Below, piece by piece: positions 34,108 through 42,481 of a stretch of DNA of 64,000 nucleotides. Below the pieces are notes generated by a model. The model searched no databases. It saw only the letters and a list, made by a program, of their open reading frames with translations, and was not told where the DNA came from. The translations under genes and the position numbers were made by a program. Positions within the stretch are counted from its first letter, which is position 1. Each line of letters starts with the position of its first letter. This stretch comes from Acinetobacter bohemicus ANC 3994 (GTDB lineage: Bacteria > Pseudomonadota > Gammaproteobacteria > Pseudomonadales > Moraxellaceae): assembly GCF_000367925.1 (NCBI RefSeq), contig NZ_KB849176.1:817474-881473 (forward strand), written 5' to 3'.

Positions 34108-34965
34108 ATGTCACAATTAAAACCACAAGAAATTGTACGTTTAGGCGATATACAAATGGCAAACCACTTGCCATTTGTACTATTCGGCGGCATGAACGTA
34201 CTTGAATCTAAAGATCTTGCTTTTGAAATTGCTGAAACCTATGTGGATATCTGTACACGTTTAGATATTCCCTATGTGTTTAAAGCAAGCTTTGATAAAG
34301 CCAATCGCTCCAGCTTGAACTCTTTCCGTGGCCCAGGTCTGGAAAAAGGTCTTGAGTGGTTAGCAGACATTAAAAAACACTTCAATGTACCGATCATTAC
34401 TGATGTACATGAGCCATACCAAGCCGCACCTGTGGCTGAAGTTGCTGATATTATTCAGCTTCCTGCTTTTTTAAGTCGTCAGACTGACCTTGTTGAAGCA
34501 ATGGCAAAAACCGATGCCATTATTAACATTAAAAAAGCACAGTTCCTAGCGCCGCACGAAATGCGTCATATTCTAAATAAATGTTTAGAAGCTGGAAATG
34601 ACAAGCTCATTCTATGTGAACGTGGTTCAGCATTTGGCTATAACAACCTTGTTGTAGACATGCTGGGCTTCGACCACATGAAAGAAATGAATGTCCCTGT
34701 GTTCTTTGATGTGACCCATGCGCTGCAAACGCCTGGTGGTCGTGCTGATTCAGCGGGCGGTCGTCGTGCACAAATCACGACACTTGCACGTGCAGGTATG
34801 GCAACAGGTTTGGCTGGTTTGTTCCTAGAGGCACATCCAGATCCAGAACATGCAAAATGTGACGGCCCATGCGCACTTCGTATGTCACAGCTTGAGCCGT
34901 TCTTGGCGCAATTAAAAGAATTGGATACCTTGGTTAAAGGTTTCAAAAAGTTAGATACTCATTGA
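34108..34965 (+). CDS. kdsA: 3-deoxy-8-phosphooctulonate synthase (KDO-8-P synthase)
   Basis: The 285-residue enzyme condenses arabinose 5-phosphate with PEP for the lipid A core sugar KDO. Family motifs include FKASFDKANRSS (about residues 57-68), ERGSAFGYNNLVVDM (about 171-185) and DVTHALQTPGGRADSAGGRR (about 200-219). It lies 32 bases after pyrG, with its own ribosome binding site (TAGGAAAG). The product supports the presence of KDO-containing lipooligosaccharide. Confidence 0.97.
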   Translation: MSQLKPQEIVRLGDIQMANHLPFVLFGGMNVLESKDLAFEIAETYVDICTRLDIPYVFKASFDKANRSSLNSFRGPGLEKGLEWLADIKKHFNVPIITDVHEPYQAAPVAEVADIIQLPAFLSRQTDLVEAMAKTDAIINIKKAQFLAPHEMRHILNKCLEAGNDKLILCERGSAFGYNNLVVDMLGFDHMKEMNVPVFFDVTHALQTPGGRADSAGGRRAQITTLARAGMATGLAGLFLEAHPDPEHAKCDGPCALRMSQLEPFLAQLKELDTLVKGFKKLDTH

Positions 34966-35012
34966 TGCTCTAATAAGAGCATCTAGTTATTCAATCAACT
35001 GAGGAATTGTTC

Positions 35013-36302
35013 ATGAGTCAAATCGTTGACATTCGTGCACGTGAAATTTTGGACTCTCGTGGTAACCCAACCATCGAAGCAGACGTTATCTTAGCATCTG
35101 GCATAGTTGGCCGTGCATGTGCACCATCTGGTGCTTCAACTGGTTCTCGTGAAGCTTTAGAACTTCGTGACGGTGATAAATCACGTTATTTAGGTAAAGG
35201 TGTTCGCACTGCAGTAAACAACGTAAATACGTTGATTCGTGATCTTTTAATCGGTACTTCTGTATTTGAACAAAAAGAAATCGACCAAAAGATGATTGAT
35301 CTTGATGGTACTGAAAACAAAGAAAAATTGGGTGCAAACGCAACTTTAGCCGTATCGCTAGCTGTTGCGCGTGCTGCTGCTGATGAAAAGAAAATTCCTT
35401 TGTTCCAATATATCGCAGACTTACGTGGTCAAACGATTTTGACTATGCCTGTGCCAATGATGAACATCATCAATGGTGGTTCGCATGCAGATAATAATGT
35501 TGATATTCAAGAGTTTATGATTGAGCCAGTAGGCTTTACTTCATTCTCTGAAGCATTACGTGCGGGTGCTGAAATCTTCCATTCTCTAAAATCAGTTTTA
35601 AACAAAAAAGGTTTAAACACTGCTGTAGGTGATGAAGGTGGTTTTGCACCGAACTTACGTTCGAACGAAGAAGCAATCACGGTTATTCTTGAAGCAATTG
35701 GTCAAACAGGTTACAAAGCTGGTTCTGACATTATGCTTGCGCTTGACTGTGCATCTTCAGAATTCTACAAAAATGGTCAATACATCCTTGCAGGTGAAGG
35801 CAATAAAGCATTCACAAGCAACCAGTTCTCTGACTATTTAGCGGGTCTTGTAAACCAATATCCAATTATCTCAATTGAAGATGGTTTAGATGAGTCAGAT
35901 TGGGAAGGTTGGTCTTACTTGACGTCGATCCTTGGCGACAAAATCCAGTTGGTTGGTGATGACTTGTTCGTTACAAACCCGAAAATCCTTCAGCGTGGTA
36001 TTAATGAGAAAGTAGGTAACTCTATCTTAATCAAATACAACCAAATTGGTACGTTGACTGAAACTCTAGATGCGATCTATCTTGCGAAAGAAAATGGTTA
36101 CTCTACAGTGATTTCACACCGTTCAGGCGAAACAGAAGATTCTACTATTGCGGATCTTGCTGTAGGTACTGCGGCTGGTCAAATCAAGACAGGTTCACTG
36201 TGCCGTTCTGACCGTGTTGCAAAATATAACCAATTACTTCGTATTGAAGAATTGACTAAAGCAGCATATCGCGGTAAAGCTGAATTCAAAGGTTTGAACT
36301 AA
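35013..36302 (+). CDS. eno: Enolase
   Basis: The 429-residue glycolytic enzyme interconverts 2-phosphoglycerate and PEP. The conserved N-terminus IVDIRAREILDSRGNPTIEAD, the catalytic region SGASTGSREALELRDGD, metal-binding ALDCASSEF/SIEDGLDESDW and the C-terminal signature ILIKYNQIGTLTETLDA followed by SHRSGETEDS are all present. The ATG at 35013 has GAGGAA upstream. It sits in the conserved cluster with kdsA and ftsB. Confidence 0.98.
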   Translation: MSQIVDIRAREILDSRGNPTIEADVILASGIVGRACAPSGASTGSREALELRDGDKSRYLGKGVRTAVNNVNTLIRDLLIGTSVFEQKEIDQKMIDLDGTENKEKLGANATLAVSLAVARAAADEKKIPLFQYIADLRGQTILTMPVPMMNIINGGSHADNNVDIQEFMIEPVGFTSFSEALRAGAEIFHSLKSVLNKKGLNTAVGDEGGFAPNLRSNEEAITVILEAIGQTGYKAGSDIMLALDCASSEFYKNGQYILAGEGNKAFTSNQFSDYLAGLVNQYPIISIEDGLDESDWEGWSYLTSILGDKIQLVGDDLFVTNPKILQRGINEKVGNSILIKYNQIGTLTETLDAIYLAKENGYSTVISHRSGETEDSTIADLAVGTAAGQIKTGSLCRSDRVAKYNQLLRIEELTKAAYRGKAEFKGLN

Positions 36303-36310
36303 GCGACTGA

Positions 36311-36715
36311 ATGCTATTTATGTTAAGTATATTTAACTCCGCAGCGAGTAAAGTATTATTGGGCCTTGCGATCATTTTGATCGCAGGGTTTCAGTACTTA
36401 TTCTGGTTTGGCGAAGGTGGTTATCATGACCATCAAAAATTAGCCCAAAAAATTCAACAACAAACAGAAATAAACACAGAATTAAAAGAACGTAATCGTG
36501 TTCTTGCTGCTGAAGTTTATGATTTAAAAAATGGCATTGAAGCGATTGAAGAACATGCACGTTTAGATCTAGGTTTGGTTAAGCCGAATGAAACTTTTGT
36601 GCAAATGAGCATGATTGGAACGCAGTATAAGCCGATTTATATTGACCCAAATGCGAAAATAGATTTAAGAACCAATGAAGATGGCGAAGAAGAAGTGCCC
36701 ACAAGTGCACCATAA
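36311..36715 (+). CDS. ftsB: Cell division protein FtsB
   Basis: The protein of up to 134 residues has one N-terminal membrane segment (VLLGLAIILIAGFQYLFWF, about 15-33) and a periplasmic coiled coil (about 42-75: HQKLAQKIQQQTEINTELKE and onward), then the DivIC/FtsB motif LKNGIEAIEEHARLDLGLVKPNETFVQ. FtsB links FtsL and FtsQ in the divisome. The acidic tail extends beyond the E. coli protein (103 aa). It is 8 bases after eno, and its 3' end overlaps the ispD frame by 41 bases. A start at 36320 is also possible. Confidence 0.92.
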   Translation: MLFMLSIFNSAASKVLLGLAIILIAGFQYLFWFGEGGYHDHQKLAQKIQQQTEINTELKERNRVLAAEVYDLKNGIEAIEEHARLDLGLVKPNETFVQMSMIGTQYKPIYIDPNAKIDLRTNEDGEEEVPTSAP

Positions 36716-37397
36716 AATTTGGGCAGTTATTCCTGCTGCGGGTTCTGGAAGTCGTTTTTCTAAAACAGAACTTAAGCAGTATCAAATGATTCAAGGTCAA
36801 ACTGTATTAGAACATACGGTGAGTTGTTTGAATCAATTGCCCATATTGGGTTATGTCTTGGCGATAAGTGAAGACGATTCGGTGGCTAAAGCATTAAATT
36901 TTGCTCAGTTAGATAAAGCTCATTTTTGTGTGGGTGGTACAGAGCGTGTCCATTCTGTGTTGAATGCATTGACTTATTTAAGTCAAATGGCTTCAGCTGA
37001 TGATTTGGTTTTTGTACATGATGCTGCCCGTCCGTGCGTTACTCAAGATTGTTTGAATCGTTTAGTGCATACCGCTATTCAAGAAAATTGTAGTGCAATT
37101 TTAGCCATTCCAGTTCGTGATACTTTAAAATTTGTTGCACAGTACGATAATATTGATACCACTGTGAGTCGTGAGTATTTGTGGCAAGCACAGACGCCAC
37201 AAATTTCAAAGTTAGGTATATTGAAGTATGCCATTGAGAAAGCATTGCAGGATGGTGTTACGATTACGGATGAAGCCAGTGCTTTAGAGCATATAGGTGA
37301 GACTGTGAAAGTGGTACAAGGTCGTTCAGATAATATTAAAATTACTTATGCTGATGATTTAGAACTAGCCAAATTAATTCTAGCTTCACAAAAATAA
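36675..37397 (+). CDS. ispD: 2-C-methyl-D-erythritol 4-phosphate cytidylyltransferase
   Basis: The enzyme couples MEP to CTP in the non-mevalonate isoprenoid pathway. The nucleotide loop is AVIPAAGSGSRFSK (about residues 17-30), followed by VFVHDAARPCV (about 113-123) and the TVSREYLWQAQTPQ segment. Start options are 36675, 36681 or a GTG at 36705 that still precedes the conserved core. The longest overlaps ftsB by 41 bases, in keeping with the conserved ftsB-ispD pairing. ispF is not adjacent. Confidence 0.95.
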   Translation: MKMAKKKCPQVHHKIWAVIPAAGSGSRFSKTELKQYQMIQGQTVLEHTVSCLNQLPILGYVLAISEDDSVAKALNFAQLDKAHFCVGGTERVHSVLNALTYLSQMASADDLVFVHDAARPCVTQDCLNRLVHTAIQENCSAILAIPVRDTLKFVAQYDNIDTTVSREYLWQAQTPQISKLGILKYAIEKALQDGVTITDEASALEHIGETVKVVQGRSDNIKITYADDLELAKLILASQK

Positions 37398-37480
37398 AAT
37401 AAAAAATGGCGCCAGATGTATTATCTCTAAGGCTTTAAATTTATACTTTGCCATCTCATCTACACATTCAAATATTTCAA

Positions 37481-38617
37481 ATGATACCATCACCTCAGTA
37501 TCGTTTTTTACGTCACTCTTTACGTGATGGTAGAAGCATTAAAAATGATTCATCTAAATGGAAAAAATGGCATTTAGACCCTTGGTTATTATGCTTTTTA
37601 GTTCTGAATGCCGCATTGGGTTTGATGGTTATCTACAGCGCATCAGCTCAAGATTCACAAATGGTGCTTCGTCAAGCCATTAGTTTTGGCGTTGGTTTTA
37701 TCGCCATGTTTATTTGCGCGCAAATTCCACCCAAAGTTTATCAAGCGGTTAGTCCTTATTTTTATGTATTTGCCCTTTTTATGCTGGTGATGGTGCTGGT
37801 CGTTGGTGAAACTCGTATGGGGGCTAAAAGGTGGATTAGTCTACCGGGTATTGGTAGCATGCAACCCAGTGAATTTATGAAGTTTGCAATGCCTTTGATG
37901 ATGGCATGGTATTTTTCGCGTCGTCCATTTCCACCTAAATTCTTGGATATTATTATCGCTTTAGTGCTGATGGTCATTCCTTTTGTACTTGTGGCTTTGC
38001 AGCCTGACTTGAATATTGGTCTGATCATTCCGGGCATTTTTGTTTTATTTTTAAGTGGTATGTCTTGGAAATTGATTGTGGGTGCGCTTTCGGCATTTGC
38101 GGTTGCAGCACCAGCACTTTGGATGTTCGTGTTACAAGAGTATCAAAAAAAGCGTGTGTTGACTTTGTTTGACCCAGAATCTGATGCTTTGGGGGCGGGT
38201 TGGAATATTATTCAATCCAAAATTGCAATTGGTTCTGGCGGCTTAACAGGTAAAGGCTACCTTGGGGGAACGCAATCACATTTAGGTTACTTACCTGAAC
38301 ATCATACCGATTTTATTATGTCGACTTATGCCGAAGAGTTCGGTTTTATTGGGGTGTTTCTGTTAATTAGTTTATTTGCTGCCATTATTATTCGTTGTTT
38401 AATGATCGGGATGAATAGCTTTCATAACTTTGGGCGTTTATTTGCGGGTGCGATTGGACTGACTTTCTTCTTTTTTGTATTTCTAAGTTCGGGCATGGTG
38501 AGTGGCATTCTTCCTGTGACAGGCGATCCATTACCATTGATGAGTTATGGTGGAACCGCTGTAATTTCCATGCTTGCCAGTATGGGAATTGTGATGTCGA
38601 TTCATAGTCACCGTTAA
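37481..38617 (+). CDS. rodA: Peptidoglycan glycosyltransferase RodA (SEDS family)
   Basis: The protein of about 378 residues has about ten membrane helices. SEDS signatures are visible: VIYSASAQDSQMVLRQ near the first helix, LPGIGSMQPSEFMKFAMPLM (about 128-147), HLPEHHTDFIMSTYAEEFG-like sequence (LGYLPEHHTDFI), and the C-terminal PLMSYGGTAVIS. It polymerises lateral-wall peptidoglycan with PBP2. PBP2 (mrdA) is not adjacent. The ATG at 37481 is preferred over a TTG at 37448. Confidence 0.93.
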   Translation: MIPSPQYRFLRHSLRDGRSIKNDSSKWKKWHLDPWLLCFLVLNAALGLMVIYSASAQDSQMVLRQAISFGVGFIAMFICAQIPPKVYQAVSPYFYVFALFMLVMVLVVGETRMGAKRWISLPGIGSMQPSEFMKFAMPLMMAWYFSRRPFPPKFLDIIIALVLMVIPFVLVALQPDLNIGLIIPGIFVLFLSGMSWKLIVGALSAFAVAAPALWMFVLQEYQKKRVLTLFDPESDALGAGWNIIQSKIAIGSGGLTGKGYLGGTQSHLGYLPEHHTDFIMSTYAEEFGFIGVFLLISLFAAIIIRCLMIGMNSFHNFGRLFAGAIGLTFFFFVFLSSGMVSGILPVTGDPLPLMSYGGTAVISMLASMGIVMSIHSHR

Positions 38618-38635
38618 TTAAGCAATAATTGTGTT

Positions 38636-38669
38636 AAAAAAAAGCCCTTAATCAATTAAGGGCTTTTTG
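38636..38669. terminator. Bidirectional terminator between rodA and ybgE
   Basis: AAAAGCCCTTAAT and ATTAAGGGCTTTTT form a long near-perfect stem with a tiny loop, between the convergent genes. Confidence 0.93.
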
Positions 38670-38672
38670 ATT

Positions 38673-38969
38673 TTAAGCGAGGAGCCAAGTGTAGTAGCCC
38701 CAAAGCATGAGTGGCCATGCAATGAAAGGGCTAAATAACCATTTCCATAACCAGAACTTTGGAATAAAACCGACACCGTGAATAAAACCACCTGAAATAC
38801 CAATCATAATAAACATCATGGCACGATGGCTGTATTCACCATTGGCATCCAGCATTGCAGCAGGATGAATAAGTAAAATAGCAGCAAGAGGCAATGCCAA
38901 CAAAAATGAGATGGCCATTGCAAATCTATTCGGCTTTTTTTCTGTTGTTGTCACTGCCACTTCAGTCAT
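38673..38969 (-). CDS. ybgE: Cyd operon protein YbgE
   Basis: The 98-residue protein has three membrane segments (about 17-35, 50-64, 75-96) and is the last gene of the cytochrome bd operon. The segment MMFIMIGISGGFIHGVGFIPKFWLWKW fits YbgE, including the conserved GFIHGVGF. Its role is not settled. It starts 3 bases after the cydX stop and ends beside the bidirectional terminator. Confidence 0.88.
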   Translation of the reverse strand: MTEVAVTTTEKKPNRFAMAISFLLALPLAAILLIHPAAMLDANGEYSHRAMMFIMIGISGGFIHGVGFIPKFWLWKWLFSPFIAWPLMLWGYYTWLLA

Positions 38970-38972
38970 TTT

Positions 38973-39074
38973 CTATTCCTCATCTAAATCTTGATTGTGT
39001 TCAATGTAAAGAGCACTGAGTACACCTGCAAAACACGCCATCAAGATGCCAAGAATCCAAGCGAAATACCACAT
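38973..39074 (-). CDS. cydX: Cytochrome bd oxidase small subunit CydX
   Basis: This 33-residue peptide begins MWYFAWILGILMACFAGVLS and ends in an acidic tail (HNQDLDEE). The MWYFxWILG opening with a single membrane helix is diagnostic of CydX/CbdX, which stabilises the heme site of bd oxidase. It lies 32 bases after cydB with a GGAGAA-type ribosome binding site, and 3 bases before ybgE. It is short and would be missed by ORF finders with a 60-residue limit. Confidence 0.93.
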   Translation of the reverse strand: MWYFAWILGILMACFAGVLSALYIEHNQDLDEE

Positions 39075-39106
39075 AACTATTCTCCTTATTTCTTGTAGAC
39101 ACAACC

Positions 39107-40252
39107 TTAATAAAGGCTGTGTGAGTTATCTTGAACGTGTTTGTTGGTAATCACACCCCACATCTTATAGTAGCACCAAGTGGTGTAACCTATAATGATT
39201 GGAACAAAAATACCCGCGACAACGGTCATCACAGTAAGTGTATTTTGACTTGAAACAGCATCCCACATGGTCAAGCTTACTGTTGGGTTAATGCTTGACG
39301 GCATAAGGAATGGGAATAGTGCAAAACCAGCAGTTAAGATTGAGCCTGTTACCGCTAAAGTGGAACCTGTAAAACTAAGGCCCGCTTTATTTTTACCAGC
39401 AGCAAAGACAATCAGTAATCCACCCAAAATTGCAGCAATTGGAGCAAGCATGGTAATAGGATAGGTTGAATAGTTGTTCATCCAACCATGGTTACCATTG
39501 GTGAGTACTTCTTTTGCCAATGGGTTGGCTACACCATTGGTGTCAAATGGTTGTACTAATGTATAACCTTCAATACCGCCGAAGTATAACCATGCACCTG
39601 CGCCTAAAAAGCAAACTAAGTACACCATACCCATAATTTGAGTTGCTTTTGCAGAGCGTTGACGTAAAACACCATCGGTACGAAGCATTAACCATGCACC
39701 ACCATGCGCACACAGCATAGATAAGCTGACTAAACCACAAACTAGAGCAAATGGGTTAAGTAGGGCAAAGAAGCTTCCTGTGTAGGTTGAGCGTACAGTT
39801 TCATCTAAAGTGAAGGGTACACCTAGAAACATATTGCCAAACGCGACACCAAACACTAATGCAGGAACTGCACCACCAACGGCTAAACCCCAATCCCAAG
39901 ACGTACGCCATTGTGTATTTTGCAGTTTAGAGCGGTAATCAAAGCCTACAGGTCTTAAAAATAAGGCAAATAAGACCAGTAATAGTGCCCAGTACATGCC
40001 CGAGAAGGCAGTGGCATAGACCATTGGCCAAGCAGCAAATAGCGCTCCGCCAGCGGTCACAAACCAAACTTGGTTGCCTTCCCAGTGTGGTGCAATCGTA
40101 TTAATTGCAGCACGACGTTCATCATCTGTTTTTCCTACAAATGGCATGAGTGCCATTGAGCCCATATCAAAACCATCTGTGAGTGCAAAACCAATCAGTA
40201 AGACACCAACCAACACCCACCAGATGATTTTGAGAAGTTCATATTCGATCAT
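39107..40252 (-). CDS. cydB: Cytochrome d ubiquinol oxidase subunit II
   Basis: The 381-residue protein has eight or nine membrane helices. The N-terminus LLKIIWWVLVGVLLIGFALTDGFDMG and the GYTTWCYYKMWGV tail match CydB, as does the length (E. coli 379). The ATGA overlap with the end of cydA shows tight translational coupling. CydB partners CydA and stabilises the bd complex in the inner membrane. Confidence 0.97.
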   Translation of the reverse strand: MIEYELLKIIWWVLVGVLLIGFALTDGFDMGSMALMPFVGKTDDERRAAINTIAPHWEGNQVWFVTAGGALFAAWPMVYATAFSGMYWALLLVLFALFLRPVGFDYRSKLQNTQWRTSWDWGLAVGGAVPALVFGVAFGNMFLGVPFTLDETVRSTYTGSFFALLNPFALVCGLVSLSMLCAHGGAWLMLRTDGVLRQRSAKATQIMGMVYLVCFLGAGAWLYFGGIEGYTLVQPFDTNGVANPLAKEVLTNGNHGWMNNYSTYPITMLAPIAAILGGLLIVFAAGKNKAGLSFTGSTLAVTGSILTAGFALFPFLMPSSINPTVSLTMWDAVSSQNTLTVMTVVAGIFVPIIIGYTTWCYYKMWGVITNKHVQDNSHSLY

Positions 40253-41850
40253 GATTGAGGCTCCTCAACTTTAGAGTGATTTGCATTATCTTTTGCTGCT
40301 AATTTCTCGAAATGATATTTACCTGTGTGTAAAGAGCTTGGACCCAAACGAGAGAATTTGATCATCAAGTACATCTCAATAACAAGAAGTACTGTATAGA
40401 ATGCTGCAAGTGCAATGATTGAACCCCAAACATCGCCAGTACTTAATGAAGAAGTAGAGAGATGTGTAGGTAAAACTTCACCAATCGTCCAAGGTTGACG
40501 ACCTACTTCCGCAACATACCAACCAGTTTGCGCTGCAACCCATGGTAAAGGTAGGGCAAATAGAGCGAATTTGAGTAACCACGGTTTGCTTTCTGCATTG
40601 CGTTTTGCGACAGCAAAAGTTGCAAGTGCAAATAACAACAACATTAAGAAACCAGATGCCACCATTGCACGGAAAGCCCAGAATAAGCTTGGTACATGTG
40701 GAATGGTATCTAAAGCAGCCGCTTTAATATTGGCTTCTGTCGCATCAACCACATTTGGCGTGTATTTTTTAAGAAGTAAGCCATAGCCTAAGTCTTTTTG
40801 AGATTGTTCAAAAGCTGTTTTTAGCTCAGCTGATTGATCGCCGGCACGAAGTTTTTCTAGTTGTGCATAAGCAACCATACCATTACGGATACGCGCTTCA
40901 TGTTGAACAACTAAGTCTTTGATGCCCGTTACTTCTTTGGTTGTAGAACGAGTTGCGATAATTCCCATAAGATATGGAATTTTGACTGCATAATCCGTGG
41001 TCATCGTTTCTTTATTTGGAATACCAAATAAAGTAAATGGTGCTGGTGCAGGATGGGTATCCCATTCCGCTTCAATCGCTGCAAGTTTAGTTTTTTGCAC
41101 ATCACCGATTTCATAACCAGACTCGTCACCCAGTAGAATCACGGATAGGGTAGATGCTAAACCAAAGATTGCCGCAATTGCGAATGAACGACGGGCAAAA
41201 GGTAAATCACGTTTTTTCAATAAGTAGAAACTTGAAATCGCAAGTACAAAAATAGCACCCGTTACATAACCCGCTGAAACGGTATGTACAAACTTAACTT
41301 GAGCGACTGGGTTAAAAATCAAGGCACCAAAGTCAACTAACTCCATACGCATGGTTTGATAGTTAAATGCTGAACCGACTGGGTTCTGCATCCAGCCATT
41401 GGCGACTAAAATCCACAGTGCAGATAAATTGGAGCCAATAGCAACCAGCCACGTGACAGCTAAATGTTGCGCTTTAGTAAGTCGATCCCATCCGAAGAAG
41501 AATAAACCAATAAAAGTGGACTCTAAGAAGAATGCCATGAGGCCTTCAATTGCCAGTGGAGCACCAAAAATATCACCCACATAATGTGAATAATATGCCC
41601 AGTTTGTACCAAACTGGAATTCCATAGTTAAGCCAGTTGTAACCCCTAAAGCGAAGTTAATACCGAAGAGCTTGCCCCAAAATTTAGTCATGTCTCTATA
41701 AATTTCTTTACCAGAAATCACATACGTGGTTTCCATAATGGCAAGAATAAAAGCCAGACCTAAAGTCAGTGGAACAAAAATAAAATGATACATCGCGGTC
41801 ATCGCAAATTGGAACCGCGAAAGATCGACCACGCTTTCAGAAATCATCAA
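40249..41850 (-). CDS. cydA: Cytochrome d ubiquinol oxidase subunit I
   Basis: The 533-residue heme subunit reduces O2 to water with electrons from quinol. Visible landmarks are the heme b595 His in MTAMYHFIFVPLTLG (about residue 22), conserved acids in EFQFGTNW and IEGLMAFFLESTFIGLFFFGW, and a long periplasmic Q-loop (about 250-390: GDESGYEIGDVQKTKL and onward). The C-terminal heme region is WVAAQTGWYVAEVGRQPW. The length suggests the long Q-loop form, as in E. coli. The start overlaps the cydP stop by four bases. Confidence 0.97.
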   Translation of the reverse strand: MMISESVVDLSRFQFAMTAMYHFIFVPLTLGLAFILAIMETTYVISGKEIYRDMTKFWGKLFGINFALGVTTGLTMEFQFGTNWAYYSHYVGDIFGAPLAIEGLMAFFLESTFIGLFFFGWDRLTKAQHLAVTWLVAIGSNLSALWILVANGWMQNPVGSAFNYQTMRMELVDFGALIFNPVAQVKFVHTVSAGYVTGAIFVLAISSFYLLKKRDLPFARRSFAIAAIFGLASTLSVILLGDESGYEIGDVQKTKLAAIEAEWDTHPAPAPFTLFGIPNKETMTTDYAVKIPYLMGIIATRSTTKEVTGIKDLVVQHEARIRNGMVAYAQLEKLRAGDQSAELKTAFEQSQKDLGYGLLLKKYTPNVVDATEANIKAAALDTIPHVPSLFWAFRAMVASGFLMLLLFALATFAVAKRNAESKPWLLKFALFALPLPWVAAQTGWYVAEVGRQPWTIGEVLPTHLSTSSLSTGDVWGSIIALAAFYTVLLVIEMYLMIKFSRLGPSSLHTGKYHFEKLAAKDNANHSKVEEPQS

Positions 41851-42038
41851 CGTGTCTCCTTGATTTGGGAAGGGCTGCCAGCAATATGCTCGGCAACTTG
41901 ATTGTCAAAATTTTTAGGAATGGTCGGAGCATCGAACCAGATATGTTTGATTGTCAGTAAGAGAACGATCTTAATTATTAATATGATCGTGATTTCTCGC
42001 ACTAATTTTTGATTGAAATCTTTGGGGATTAAGCTCAT
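41847..42038 (-). CDS. cydP: Cytochrome oxidase putative small subunit CydP
   Basis: This 63-residue protein begins MSLIPKDFNQKLVREITIIL, with one membrane segment (ILIIKIVLLLTIKHIWF, about 20-36) and a short hydrophilic tail. The LVREI...IKIVLLLTIK pattern and the position immediately before cydA, with a four-base overlap, match the CydP small-subunit family described beside bd oxidase genes. It is the first gene of the operon cydP-cydA-cydB-cydX-ybgE. Confidence 0.85.
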   Translation of the reverse strand: MSLIPKDFNQKLVREITIILIIKIVLLLTIKHIWFDAPTIPKNFDNQVAEHIAGSPSQIKETR

Positions 42039-42205
42039 CTACATAAGCCTATTTTGAAACATAATATCTATTATTAACAAAACAATAATAAAAATAAATA
42101 GCTTGAACAGTTAAAATAAAAATATATTATTTAATTGAATAAAAACAGTAATTTAAAATATGGTTTAAACAAAAAATAAACTAATATTTTCCGATTTTAA
42201 AGTTG

Positions 42206-42301
42206 AGTAAAATGCTTTGTATTGCTTTTTTGTAAAACCAACTAAAATGCTTTAGTATTATTTAAAAGCCGACTAAAACAGTTGTGTATTATTAAAAATG
42301 A
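42206..42301. repeat. Three imperfect tandem repeats upstream of the cyd operon
   Basis: Units at 42206-42240, 42241-42271 and 42272-42301 (35, 31 and 30 bases) share the form ACTAAAATGC, TTTAGTATTA, then an A/T run. The middle unit contains the palindrome ACTAAA-ATGC-TTTAGT, the first carries AGTAAAATGCTTTGTAT, and the third is degenerate. They lie about 170-265 bases upstream of cydP in an otherwise gene-free AT-rich gap (42039-42481). No FNR/ANR box (TTGAT N4 ATCAA) is visible there. Confidence 0.5.
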
Positions 42302-42437
42302 GCATTAAAGATAATGTTTATTAAATGAGATTAATTTGTATTTAAGTTGGAATTCTTTCATTTAAGTATAAAAGTAATGATGGAAGTATTTTTAAAAAGT
42401 CTGTTTGCCAGCAATGTGTTTTGTGATTGGATGAAAT

Positions 42438-42467
42438 AAAAAAGACCACCCATGGGCAGTCTTTTGT
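42438..42467 (-). terminator. Terminator of the porin gene
   Basis: An AAAAGAC...GTCTTTT stem with an inner CCCATGGG palindrome lies 15 bases after the porin stop on the minus strand, followed by a T run in that direction. Confidence 0.7.
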
Positions 42468-42481
42468 TAATTCATTTGAGT

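Noticed and set aside
42039..42481. FNR/ANR box upstream of the cyd operon
   Set aside because: I scanned for TTGAT N4 ATCAA in both directions and found no acceptable match; only the tandem repeats are reported.
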